Part shown: positions 48,053-60,339 of the stretch, one piece after another
How positions within the stretch are numbered: the stretch's first letter is position 1
Layout: the number at the start of each line of letters is the position of its first letter
Assembly: GCF_018687715.1 (NCBI RefSeq)
Contig: NC_056765.1
Coordinates: 24,238,394-24,302,393 of the forward strand
From: Carya illinoinensis
Lineage: Eukaryota > Streptophyta > Magnoliopsida > Fagales > Juglandaceae
DNA length: 64,000 nucleotides
Direction: 5' to 3'
Program-made: the position numbers and the translations under genes
Notes under the pieces: model-generated
The model's input: only the letters and a program-made list of their open reading frames with translations
The model's database searches: none
What the model was told of the DNA's origin: nothing

Positions 48053-51000
48053 ATGGTATTACCCTCTCTCTCTTTTGGTTCATTCTGCATTGTGGGTATT
48101 CTTGTTTTTTCAATTTGATAGAGAACTTAAGCTATTTGGTATCTCAAAAACTGGTTCTTTTGCTTGTCTCTGATTGTGTTTAAGGAGTATCACAATATAT
48201 TGTGATGGAAGTTTGGGATGAGCTTGAATCTCTCAAAATTTTGTTTGCCGATAAAAAAAAAAAAAAAAATTAAAAAACAAAGGTTTGGGATGAACTTGAA
48301 GTGGGCATTATTTGATTTGCAATAACGCTAGAGTTCTATACATAGGATCTCACTCTGCAAGATTGAGTCTTGGCGATAATGTGAAGATAACATCATAACA
48401 CATAGAATGAATGTGATGGTATCATTATGTTGTGATTTTGAATTACCTGGTATATATTTTTTAAGGGTAAATTACGTGTTAGATTCTAAACTAATTGTAA
48501 TTAATCTTAGTCCTTTTCAAAAAAGTACTCTGTCTTAGTTACATATTAGGTTTTCCTCTTGGTTTCTCATATTGTATCTTTGGAATTTGACCCATTTGTG
48601 AAAATCTAGAAAATAAAATGAGCCTCTCACAACGTTATCCTACCTTTTTTTCATAAATTCAAGCGTTTGGACTTTTGTTTTACCGTGTATATTCTCATGA
48701 AAAATCTCAGTTTTGCTGATGTTCCCTTCGAGGTTAATCATTGGTCTTTCCCTATCATGGGTCTTAACTTCCTTTAAGATAACAAAAAGATCCTAGGTGA
48801 AAAATGAAGAATTTTGTCCTCTTTGAAGCTAAACATCTGAGAAAGAGTTTTCTTTTTTAGTTGCTCATTAGTTGATGTTTGTTAATCTTGGCAGTGCTGG
48901 TGGCAACATAGACTTGTTGCACCAAAATTAAAGGATTTATGGAAGGTTTTGAAGTTTTGAGGTTTTGATCTATGTTAGCTTATGATCTTTTCAAGATTCT
49001 CTCTTGCATATTAGCATGCTATATTAATTTTGTAGGACAGCAATCACTACTTGGTAATGGCATTATACCTATCTGGGTTGAGCTGCTTTAAAAGCCAAGT
49101 TATAAATGAAACTAAGATTTCCAATATGTTAGTTCTTAGATTTATTGCGTCTTTTATGCCCTGGTCATTTTGATCTTTATATATGTCTTAAGAAGCAAGA
49201 AATGAATCCATGGAAGAGGTGTGTAGATGATGTTGCTGCTTTTGATATGCTCACACCATTATTGACTGTTTTTGTGCTAAGCTCATTAATTTTTGTAATT
49301 GTACTGGGTGTGTACATGCCAGCCTATATCATGTGTATGCATGCTACTGAATTTAGGCTATAATTAGTAGTAGATATCATTGTTTTATGCCATATGATTG
49401 AAGTAGTTGGATGATATGAAATACGTGCATGCCAAACCCATACCAAGTATTATCTAGAGTAAATTGATGGATACAGAGAATATTTTAGTTGTTGTTATTC
49501 CATATATTTTTTTTTTAAATTTCCTATGCATGTGTTTCTGTATGTATAATGTAACCATGGCCATATAATGTAAATTAAAAAATTGATGGTGGTTTACTGA
49601 TTTGTTAAATTTAGGTTGGAAATAGAAAATATGATTTGTTAAATTTACTGCTCTTATTTTTGCTAGTCTTTCTAGTTTATTTTTATGAAAATGTTGACTT
49701 GCTATAGAGGTTTTTGATTAATGGGTTTCCCAAACTCCTGATATATTATATAACATATAATGGCGATTGACTTTTCCTGATCTTTGTTCCCTGCCAATCC
49801 GAAGTTTCCAGCTCTGTTATTTTTTCTTTTAGTTTTTTGCTGCTCAAGTGGTTTTATTTGGTTTTTCAATAACACAACTCGGATTCATATTTTAGCTAAA
49901 TGAGTCAAAAGAACAAGAAGTGATTGATGTATAAAGGCAAATGGTTTGTGTATTCTAATAGCATGTATAATAACTGCTTATTAACAAATTGAATCTTGTA
50001 CTGCGCATGTGCCTCATCTGATCCTCGAGTAGATTGCTAGGTTAAGCCTTGTGGTACCCCTCAAAAAGTGGTTTCTTTTTCAATAGTGGATGGCAAAGCC
50101 CAACCAATGGAAGCAGATAAGTCATTTCTTAATTGCTCAATTAGCATTTCTTTTGTTAGTCATGGATAAATTGTTAAACTTTTGTGCAAAACAGGGCCTG
50201 TAATTCTTGGTAAGGGAACTGAGATGGGTGTGTGGGAAGAGGAAAGAAAGTATGGGACTTCTTAGAGTTAATCTTTCTGGCTTTTAACCATCCCTGAAGA
50301 GAGTTATGTAATGATGTGGACTCTGAAAGTCCACATTGAAGTAAGTAGCTAATGTGGGACTATGTGAGTGAGATAAACATGCACAGCCTTGTTGTGAATA
50401 TTTAGAGTTAACTATCGTTCATTTTCTCGTCCTATATTGTGTAATATCAGTCGTGGATCTGTTTAGCTTATAGACTCTACAGTCTATAAAATACAATATT
50501 TACTTTCTAAATGAATATACTTGATGCTATATTTTCCTCTTCTCATGCCCTCATTTTTATAATGCCATGACAGTGAGAGAATCCGGGTGTTATTGACAAG
50601 TGCTGCATATGTTCATTTAAATCTTGCTATGCAAAGTTTTTCAAAAGAGTAGGGTAACATTATGTAGTTGCTCAATCTGATTTTGGGTAAATGGTTTCTT
50701 TCTCTCTTTCTTTTTTTCTTTTTTGACGTGTAAATGGAAATTGACTTTGTATCTTATGTAATCCAAAAATGGGAAAAACTATCAAGTTTCTGTTAAGCAT
50801 GCATAATGGTACACAATAAATGGATAGCGTTAACAGTTTATTGGAATTCATACCTGCTGATTCAAATAGATTGAGCTGGCCTGCAATGAGAGATTATCTA
50901 AAGGTAGAGAACAAAAGAATTACAGTAGTTAAAATAGTACCAGATTTCCTTAATTGCTAGAAATCAGGAGACTCAAGGCCGGAAAATTATCTTGCTTACT

Positions 51001-51486
51001 GGAAGAAGATGAATAGATTGACTGATTAATAAACTTCTTTGTAGTTTATTGTTTTTGAGATGCTTGTGGTGGGTGAAAATTCCAGCTTTTTTGTACTTTC
51101 TTGTTCTCTTCCATTTCTAAGTAAATTCCTATCATTTCTACATTCTTAACCCATGATCTTTATATATCTTTCATGTAGAAAACTGAATGGCCTTTATTGG
51201 ACAACAAGCATGTTATAGTTGGAGGTGGCTTTGCTGGAACATCTTATTCATTTTTGCAAAGAATAGATGCAATAAGGGTTGGATGATTAGAGAAATTTTA
51301 GCAGTACTTTAAAATGTATCAAGCTACCCCTCCGTCTATATAAATTATAATGTAAATGAATTTATAATTTGACTTGGGTAAGGATCCTTGAGTACTTTGT
51401 TGTTATTTTCTATGTACCCTTTGTATTATTAAGTAAAGGGAATTAAATCCTAGCTGATTTACTAATTTTGCTTCTCATACAAGTGA
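48053..51486. other. Interior of the small CACTA element, probably captured non-coding sequence
   Basis: About 3.4 kb with no recognised coding region and low repeat content. It may be downstream intron and flank of the captured gene. Confidence 0.4.
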
Positions 51487-52250
51487 AAAAAATTACTGAA
51501 ACTGTATGTTTCAGTAGTAATTTTTTTTTTTAATTTTGTAATTAAGTATTTGCAGCGATTTTTAGTCGATGCAAATAGGCCAAAATTCATTGCAAATAAT
51601 CAGTTTCAGCGATTTTAGTCTTTGAAAAAAATGCAAAATGCAACAAAGGAAGCAAGCGTTGCTTTTGCGCATTTGCAGCGCTTTTTGATTTTTTACAGCG
51701 ATTTTAGTCCTTGCAAAAAATGTTAAATGCAACAAAAGAGCAAGCGCTGCTTCTGATATGGCACATTTGCAACGTTTTTATAGAAATTTGCAGCGATAAA
51801 TAGACGCTGCAAAAAGTATTAAAAGCAGCGCTAGATTGGTATGTTGCTTTTGACGTACACAAATTGCAGCGCTTATAAATCAATTGCAGTGATTTTAAGT
51901 GTTGCAAAAAATGGCCAAAGCAACGAACCAAATGTAGCGCTGCTGTTGTTGGGAGGCTATTGCAGCAAAATTTAATGATATAGCAAGGATAAATTTCGCT
52001 GCAATTTATCAAATGCAGCGCCATGGCAGTCACATTGGGTGGCCTTTTGCAGCGTGAAATTAGTGACTTTGTAGCGGTTTAAAAACGCTGCAAATGAAGT
52101 CTTTTGCAGCGTTTTTTTAATAACGTTGCTATTGATTAAAAATATCACTTTTATACTGTTGAACATGCAAGGAGGGTAATAACGCTGTAATTGATCAATT
52201 ATAGCGTTTTTTGAATGTATTTGCAACGATTTTAAGCGCTGCAAAAGGGC
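51487..52250. repeat. Right subterminal repeats of the small CACTA element
   Basis: GCAGCG and CGCTGC words, often as TTGCAGCGATTTTA, occur more than a dozen times in both orientations over about 750 bp, with further copies inside the left end (47110-47360). The same motifs fill the remnant at 1060-1845. Confidence 0.9.
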
Positions 52251-53099
52251 TAATTTCTTGTAGTGAATAAATTAAATTATTTATTTATTTATTTTTTTGA
52301 GTTTGAGTCGAGGTCTAAAATTAAGGAAAGATCCCTTTTATTAATTTTTTACACTATCCAAACCGTGGGCCCAAATATTTGAATGGGCCCTACCTGATCA
52401 CCCATATGCCCAATCCCATTCCCGTGTGAACCCACTATTAAGATCTTTTTCTTCATGCACACTTCGATCATGTCCATTTCCCCCTTCATGCACATCTCTC
52501 CTCTCCTCTCTAGGGTTTTTGTTTTCAAATGCCTATATATATGCATACCATTTCCTCTCTTGGGTGAAGAAACTTCAAGCCGCATCTTTCGGTGAAACAC
52601 CACCATAAGCTGCTCAGCCCACATGAAGCCTCTAGCCACCCCCACTCACCGAGAACCACCGATTTAACTGTTGCCCTCCACGTCTAGTAAGAACCCATAG
52701 CCACGCTAACAAATAGCAGCTTCCCACATGATGTCCACCAGCCCGTGTCTCCTCCACGTAGTGCCACTCACCACCATGACTCCAACCTTTTAACATCAGA
52801 CCATGTGGTTTCCCTAGCCTCAATTCTTCTCAATCAAAGCCATCGACCCAAGTCACCCAACCACCGAGATCAGAGCAACCTTCACGCTGGGACTCCCCCA
52901 CTGCCCAACCAATGTGAAACTGCAGCACCACTATACTGCCACCATGAGACTCACACTGCAAACCACCACCTTGACTCCCTCCCATACGTAGCAACACCCT
53001 AACACGCTGAAGCCCCACACATTCCTTGACTGTCACATGCCTCCTCCACTTTCATACCACCAAAAACCACCACTGGTAGTCATGTTGCGGCGCCATGAG

Positions 53100-55154
53100 T
53101 GTGACGCCCCCAAATCCCCACGCACGGACACGGGGAAATCGAGACGTCCGGATGGTGACAACCCGGGTCACCACCTTAACGACGGGTGCCAAGTGTGTGC
53201 AAAGGCAACATATGTGCATGAAGAAACACGCAGCGGATAACGAAAGTCATATAACTAAGTACCAGAATTTTTCTTAACGTATTACAAGCTGTTTAAAACA
53301 TACATAAAATATTACAAAACACTAATATAGTTTTAAACCAAACTATAAAGCATAACATCAGCAACCCGGCGGAGCCGCATCCTCGGGCTTAGCCTCCTCC
53401 TCATCATCCTCAAAACCTGCACCAAAAGCTACGGAACCAAAAATGATACCGCAGGTAAGTAAAACCCAAACACCACCAGATAAAAAGACATAGAACTCAA
53501 ACAAAATGCATGAAGCATGCCCAATGCACAAAACCCAAAAAACATAATTATCCACACATGCCAAAAACCCATTTGGCCCAAAAACACATCTTTTCCAAAA
53601 ACCACGCCAAAAGTCACATTTGGCCTCTATAACCGTCTCAAACCAAAATCCATTTTTACCCGTATGTACCATGACCTCCCCTAGGGGTCATCCGCACACC
53701 CTGGCTCCAGTGCCACACCGCAGAGTACCACCATGCATGTGACACCTAACGAGCGATGCCCAGTTCCACGCCCCATGTGTTCGTAGCCAAGCATCCTCTA
53801 TCCCTCACCAGCGAAGGGCCACAGAGTCGGTACGTAGGGCGATGCCCGGTTCCACGCCCGGCGCATTCGTAGCCAAGCAACCCTTAGTCCCGCTCCCGTC
53901 GTCACCTAGCGACAACCCAGGGGACATCACTCAGTTTATTCTGCTCCCGAGTGACCAGAGGAGCTCCACCGGGATAATACCCCATCCCGGCTTGGGGTCG
54001 TGATACACACGCACCCGTAAGTCCACTTACGCCAATAAACAGGCTTTTCTCAATTAAACAAAAACACACGTACATGCACCATGTAAATGCCATATCATGC
54101 GCAAAAATAACCAACCAACATATATCAATAAGACAATCAACTCCGTCCTCCATCCATCCGACCCCTGAACTCCTCAGACTCAATCCGGAATCAACCAACT
54201 AGCAGATAAAATTATTGAATGAGCAATATATATTTAAATCTGAAAATGGGGTTTGGAAATTACTTACAGCGCTATACGGTAATTTTAGAAAACACTCAGC
54301 GTTGCAAACGGCGGAGAAAAAGCAACGTTACAGTGAAAATTCACTGTGGCCGTGCGTTGTAAAATACCCACTTTTGAACGGGGACAAACCAGGGCTTGGG
54401 ATTGATAGGGAATGGTCTAGGGATGATTGTGAAGCTATTGGAAGTGGTGGTTGGCCGTGGGTGGCGGCAGAAACGGCGGAGAGAGGCCGGATTTTCCAAA
54501 AAGGAAAGCTAGCTCGTGGGAGCTGTTCCGGTGACCATTGGAGGCCGAAAATAGGTGGGTTAGGACGGCAAGGGACCAGTGATGAAGTGGTGAAGAAATG
54601 GTGGCCGGAGGTGGAGTGACGGCAGCGGATCGAGGCAAACACGGTGGACGCTTTAAGGGGATTTTTCGACCAAATGGCTGGCCGGATGGGGCTGAGAATT
54701 GGTGGGGAGGTGCGCCGGAGGGAGGGGCTTCGAATGGTATGGGCGGTGTGCCGCACGGCGGCCGGCGGCGGTGGTTCTGGGCGGAGAGAGAAAACGGACG
54801 AAAAATGGGTAGAGAGAGAGTCGCGTTCGACGCGGGAGGAAGGAGAAGAAGAAGAAAAAGAAAAAGAAAAAAGAAAGAAGAAGAAAAAAGAAAAAAGAAA
54901 AAAGAGAAAAAGGAAAAAGGAAAAAAAAAAGATGTAGGAAAAAAAAGATGAGGTCTAATCCTCATTCCGGGAAAACAAAACTAAACCGCCAAAACGAGAT
55001 TAAAACCCGTAAACGACTAAAAGAAATAAAACACAACATCAATTAAATTAAAAACCAATTCTAAAATGCAATAAATTAAAATAAATAAACTAATATATTA
55101 ATTAAAATAAAAACAACCTTTCAGCGAAAATACACGCGAAAGCGGGTCATCATA
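53100..55154. mobile_element. Younger solo LTR, 2.05 kb, GC-rich
   Basis: It starts TGTGACGCCCCCAAATCC and ends GCGGGTCATCATA, where TCACA would be expected. Five bases, ATGAG, flank it (53095-53099 and 55155-55159). Copy A reads straight through the site (about 10956-10960). It is more GC-rich than its surroundings. Frames at 54215-54951 on both strands are low-complexity LTR sequence (a GAAGAAAAA-rich tract at 54837-54940) with no domains. No internal retroelement region remains. The superfamily is probably gypsy by length and composition, not proven. Confidence 0.8.
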
Positions 55155-57325
55155 ATGAGCCTACAAAAGAGCAAACCTTTGTTTTTGCCCCCAAAAAACA
55201 GAGCAGCTTGTCCATTAAGCGACTTCTCAACAAGCTGCCTAGCCACTTACCACTCGTTCACCATTGTCCAGCCGCAAGACACAGCCACCATGCAGTTTTG
55301 TTGTTGCATTGTCCCTTCACACGGTTGTTTGCTTTGGCTACCAATCCAACAAAATTGTCGTATGCACCACCACACCTCACGGTAACCTTTATGCCGCTCA
55401 GTGTGCACATATTCTGTGCTCGTTGGGTAAGTTGCCACACATCTCTTTTTTCCTCACTGTAATCGCAACCTCATAACTCTTATGATTTTATATTTCCGTA
55501 TTTGGGTTGGGATGCCTGTAGTTTTAGGTTGTGCTTGTAATTTAAGGTCTTATCCTTAGACAACTTTTGTCAAGTCTGAAACTTTTGTCAATTTTTCAAT
55601 GGTTGGTAAAGTCAAGAATATTTTTTTAAAAAAAAAAAATTTATTATGTTTTTGCCTTTCCCAAAAAGCCATATATTATTATTGGTTTTACACAAATGTC
55701 CTTAAGGCCTTGTATTGGAAAGCTTACATAAATCCTCCTGAAGGAAATTTTTCAGTATTTATGTTTTTAACTTTAAATGTCCATTTTAGACTTTATGTTT
55801 TAAAACTGATCATTTACATGGGCTGCTTTCCCTTTGTGGGTTGAGATTAGGTTTCGATTGCGAGGTGGGTTTTAAAATTAGTGTGGGCCGAGCTAGATTT
55901 TTAGAAACTATTCTAGTGATTTTTATATGGATATTGATGATTTTAGAAAATGATGATATTTTAAAATTATGAGAATTTTAGGATTCTGGTAAATTAAATT
56001 AAGTATTTTAGGTGTTATTACAATATAACTGTTCAATTGGAGATTTATTCAGGTTACATGTTTTTTCAATAGGTGATGATTGATTTTTCCTCACACTGTT
56101 GTGGATAAATTTTGAAAAGTTAAAAAGTCTAGATAAGCGGGGTTCCTATGCTAGACTTTGTATAAAAAATGAATTGAGTTTGATTTTGAAAAATATGCAT
56201 GTTTTGTTATGAAAATAATTTTGAAACACCTCAATTATTTGTTCTACATTACTCATGAAATTTTGTATAAGAACAAAGTATTTTCTGGCATGACTGGTGT
56301 AGACATGAGATATTTAGACATTTTGTTTCTGAATTGTGCAATAGAGTAAATATGAAATTTTGTGCATAAATTATATTTTTGTAATATGATTTTGTTATGT
56401 TCTAAAGATGTTCTATACTCTAATATGATATGATGTGATTTTTAAAAACCTCTGACATGACATTCTATTTCTGTTTCTATTCCATTCTAACCTTACCACA
56501 GGTGTAAAATTGTCGCATCTGTTCAGGTTGGTACCAACTTTTTTTTTTCCAGTGCACCCACTTTGGAAGCAAAGTAGTTTTCTGCATGGTCTTTCCTGTG
56601 TGCACACTCGAAGCTTCGAGAATAATAAGAGAAGATTCATATTCTGTTTCTGCTTAGTTGGTCACCAGGGTTTGCACAACGCTACCACGTGGGTTAAATA
56701 TGGAATTCTGCTATGATGTGAGGTTTCAGTTATGCTGTATCAAATGAACTTTGAATAAGAATATTTTCTGAAACACTTGCTCAGATATTTTTGATAACAT
56801 GTTCTAATTCTTCATTCTGAAAGTAAAAGTATTTTTGTTCTGCATTCTGAACTCTGTAAATGCGCATGTTTGTACACTATTATATGTTCTCTACTTATTG
56901 AGTTGTTGATAACAAACTATTTATCTCCACAACATTTTTCAGATGATTTTGGAATAGTTCATCTAAAGATCAAGATTATGGAGCGTGTGTGATGATTATT
57001 TAAGTATAGTGGATTACTCATAGAAGATTTATGAGAATTGTCAGTTTTTATTAAGAGATTTTGTAATATTCTGGTGACTTTATATTTTGAAGTCTATAAA
57101 TATCTTGATGAAATGTGAGTTTTAAGTTATATGAAGTAACTTTCTGATCCTTGCGGAACCGGAGCGTTACAATTACTGTGCTGTAGAGTCAAGAAATAGC
57201 CTGGTGATAATTCACCACCACCAAGCTATTTCTCATTCATAAAATATGTTACTTATATATTTAAAAAAAAAAAAAGAAATAGTCTGATGATAATTCTTGC
57301 AAACATTGGTGTTAGTCTAACATGT

Positions 57326-57330
<5 letters not shown>

Positions 57331-57365
<35 letters not shown>
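57331..57365. repeat. (GA)n microsatellite upstream of kinase fragment B
   Basis: About 35 bp of GA repeats, the paralogue of 20561-20591. Confidence 0.9.
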
Positions 57366-57371
<6 letters not shown>

Positions 57372-57486
57372 ATGACAGTAAAGAGACTATTGGGTTATTA
57401 AATCAACTTAATATACTTTATTACATCCTGTTAGAGATTGAATAGTGAAAGGGTTATAAACAATCTTTCTTACATTGTGCACACAG

Positions 57487-59856
57487 GAAAACACTAATCA
57501 AAAGCATGTTAAGAAAAAACCCCGAGCACCGGCCAAGTGTAAGCATCTCTTCTAAATTCAGTGTCGTGTGAAAAATATTTAACCAGCAATCATTGTAACA
57601 ATTTGGATTTTTATCTTCTTCAAGCATCTGAGATTCTGAAGCACCCATATTTGCAACGTTATGTCGATCAATACTGTCCATCATTCACTCCAACAGAATG
57701 CTCCCCAGAAAATTCTACTTCAGTCACTCGTAATTCTCGAAGAATCATTGCTGAAAGCCAAAACAGTACTAGTTCTAGCAGTGACATAGATAGGTTGCTT
57801 TCAAGTGAAAAAAACACTAGCGATGGTCTCAAGTAGTAAGGTGACACTGATTTGGCTTCTAGTGATATTGAAGATGGATCTGAGAAGCTCCTTCTTAGTG
57901 CAGAAGAAAATCTTCTCAACTTGTGTGCAGTGAAAATGAATGAGAGAGAAGTGATGAAACCTGTTCATCATGAACATATATCTAGTAACGAATTGAGGAA
58001 ACCAAAAAGCATTAAAAATATAATGATGGCTTTAAAAGAAGGGAAAGTTAGAGAAAATAGTTCTCCAATACAAAGGCTGGAGGTGCACTGACCCAATGAA
58101 CAAACACAGAAGCATTGCCTAAACTACCCAAACCTAGTACTATTGCTTCTGGTTTTAAGTCTAATGCAGATACACCTACTGTTGCACAAGCAAAAGCATC
58201 CTTTGATTCTGCCAAGCGAATTCAGGGATCACATCTTTAAAAGCACTAGGTACCACTGTGAATCATATTATATATCATATTTTGATTACGTGTATTGAAC
58301 TGATCACTGATATATCTCAATCTTCTTCTTCAGTTGCCCGTAATCGAATCCTCACCTATAACTAAACCCAGACAGGATGTGACTCCTCTATTTGGTCCTG
58401 TAAAACTGGCTGTCCAAGATGGACCTCCTGCTAAGTCAAGGCAAAGAACTCCTCCTAATGTGGTCAGACAAACATCTATTCCAGGCCGGATGAAGCAAGT
58501 GGGGCTTGATGATCCAAATGCAGTAAGCAGTGATGTCAAGTTTGGTGCAAGTGAGATGCCCCAGAAAGTTGAAAAGACTCCTCTTCAAGTATCTAACAGT
58601 TGCCTAACACATGTTTCTAGGCAGTTCATACAGCCTCAGAAGGCTCAAGACAGAGTTTCAAAAGGAATGCAAACAGATAGTAGCAATTCTGTCTTATCTT
58701 CAGTGTCGATTCAAGGATTTGAGCTTTGTGATGATGATGCAACTTCTTTTATAGACATGAGAGGACAAATACTTTCTGATGATAAGTGCATCACTCATAC
58801 TGGCCGCACAGAATCTTATACATCCAACAGCTCACTGGCTATCCAGTCTCATTTCGAGATATCTGATAATATGGCTGGGGAAAACCATGAACGTGATAGT
58901 AAACCTGTAATGTGCTCAGTTCGAACCTCCAGGGAGATACTTGATCTTCAAAATACCACCTCTGTTGATGAGAAAGTGAGTTCAAGTGTGTTTCAAGAAC
59001 TCCCAGCCATGAGCTCTGAAGAAATCTTTGTTTGTAGATATGATACCTCTTTAAGCAGGCGAAGTAGTAGGCCTGACACAATGATCTAATCGAACTTTAA
59101 ATCTGCATCCAGTGGTGATGACAAGTTCACTGTAAGGGAACATCTATCATCGGTTGCAAACTTGCAAATACTACCACTTCCATTGCATCTCCCGTTTTAT
59201 CTAGCCAAAAGAATTTTCAGCTCGATGCAACGACTCTTGTTTCATCTCTCATCTTGCCAAATCCAACAGTTGAAAAACCAGGTGCCACCCATCTCCCCCC
59301 AACATTTGATGACATCATACATGTTATTCGACATAGTAGTTTCCGTATTGCAACTGAATAGCCAGTATTGAAAACCGTAGAGATGGGGGTGCCGAATTTG
59401 AATGTTGGTAAGCTGATAAATGTAGTGAGGGACGACATAGAGATGAGAAACATGACTGCTTCTGCAAATCTTAAATCATCAAGTGGCTCTGAAACCTTGA
59501 ATTTAAAATCAAATGTTTCTGATAAATCAGGTCTCAAGGAAGAGGATTTAAAAGATCTTGGCCTTCTGCTATAAAATGTGATACCCTGGAGCCAACAAAG
59601 CCCAACCCTCGTGACTGAAGAGGGACCACCAACAAAGGAAACCTTGAATGTTAAGTGTTTTAGGTAGAGGTCAGAGGCACTTGAAGAGCTACTAGAGTTG
59701 TCTGCAGAGTTGCTCGAGCAAAGTAGATTAGAGGAGCTTGCAGTTGTTTTAAAGCCTGTTGGGAAAGACAAGGTCTTCCTTAGGGAGACAGCTATTTGGT
59801 TATCAAGGAGTCTTAGAGGAATGATAATGGAAGATATTGGACGGATTTTATGCCAG
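57487..59856 (+). pseudogene. Plant NEK-type kinase, C-terminal fragment, copy B
   Basis: Exon 57487-57538 encodes KTLIKSMLRKNPEHRPS, the end of a NIMA-related kinase domain. The next exon starts at 57624 with ASEILKHPYLQRYVDQYCPS; its acceptor is CTTCAA in place of the CTTCAG kept in copy A. The Ser-rich tail follows (AESQNSTSSSSDID; MNEREVMKPVHHEH). After an intron to 58333 come PVIESSPITKPRQDV and SSVSIQGFELCDDD. Unlike copy A it reaches the family's C-terminus at about 59660-59856 (LEELLELSAELLEQ, LEELAVVLKPVGKD, RETAIWLSRSLRGM). Frameshifts (near 57835) and stops (59086-59088, 59358-59360) break it. No upstream kinase exons are present, so it has no catalytic core. Confidence 0.87.
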
Positions 59857-59859
59857 CAT

Positions 59860-60339
59860 CATATCTTAGGTAAGGTTGCTTGATTTTATGCCATTTGTAA
59901 ATGCTATAGTAGATCTTAGCGTTTTGTCAACCTTTTTGTCCATTTGCATATTCAAGCTCAGTTTGAATTTTAAAGAGAACAACCAGGCCTTGTCTTTCCT
60001 TATTTTTTTTTTCCTCTCTCGAATTCAATTTATTCTTTTCCCCTTCTTGCTTCCTATTATCTTGCAACCCTACTTCTCCCTAGCTACTCTGCTAATATTT
60101 TATAAATTGTTTTACTTTGAATAAACAATTGATAATATTTTGTATTTATCTTACAATTACTTACTTATATCTCTATTACAACTTGCACTCCAGTTATTTG
60201 GTCCCTTTGGATTCCAGTTATCTAGTCCCAACATTTAATCTACTGCAAATTACTTATTTACAACTTGGACTATGGTTATCTGGTCCCTTTCAATTCTAAT
60301 TATCCGGTCCTGCATTTATTTATTCATATGGAGAAAAGT
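59860..60339. other. AT-rich stretch between kinase fragment B and copy C
   Basis: No gene. The words ACTTATTTACAACTTG/ATCTGGTCCC recur loosely (60140-60310), a small local repeat. An NHL gene would be expected somewhere before copy C if it were a whole unit, and none is found. Confidence 0.5.

Larger units (their letters stand above)
47096..52265. mobile_element. Non-autonomous CACTA element (5170 bp) carrying a captured gene fragment
   Basis: The left end is CACTAGAAGAAAAAGG and the right end, on the other strand, CACTACAAGAAATTAGCC. Both lead into TTTTGCAGCG-type subterminal sequence. Three bases, AAT, flank it (47093-47095 and 52266-52268). In copy A the spot (about 10111-10125) is uninterrupted. 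No transposase sequence is present, so it must depend on an autonomous relative. Its termini share the first 13 bases, nearly, with the large CACTA element, but the subterminal motifs are different, so it belongs to another family. The interior from about 47380 to 51480 is host-like, including the gene fragment at 47793-48052. Confidence 0.92.
46892..57171. mobile_element. Old solo LTR, copy B (interrupted by a CACTA element and a younger solo LTR)
   Basis: It begins TGTAATACCCAAG and ends GAGCGTTACA, flanked by ATTAT (46887-46891) and ATTAC (57172-57176), one base changed from the perfect duplication still seen in copy A. After removing the two nested elements about 3.05 kb remain, close to copy A. 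Its pieces are 46892-47095, 52266-53099 and 55155-57171. Confidence 0.85.
23160..59575. repeat. Tandem segmental duplication, copy B
   Basis: It repeats the order of copy A but is expanded by three insertions: CACTA at 26644-46560, CACTA at 47096-52265, and a solo LTR at 53100-55154. Without them it is about 9.26 kb. Similarity is uniform across genes, spacer, microsatellites and old LTR, so this is duplication of one genomic block and not separate retroposition of genes. Kinase-related sequence continues past the end of copy A, to about 59856. Confidence 0.85.

Noticed and set aside
54215..54965. Long overlapping open frames on both strands
   Set aside because: They lie in a GC- and GA-rich solo LTR, have low-complexity Arg/Lys or Phe/Ser content and no domain, and occur in several registers.
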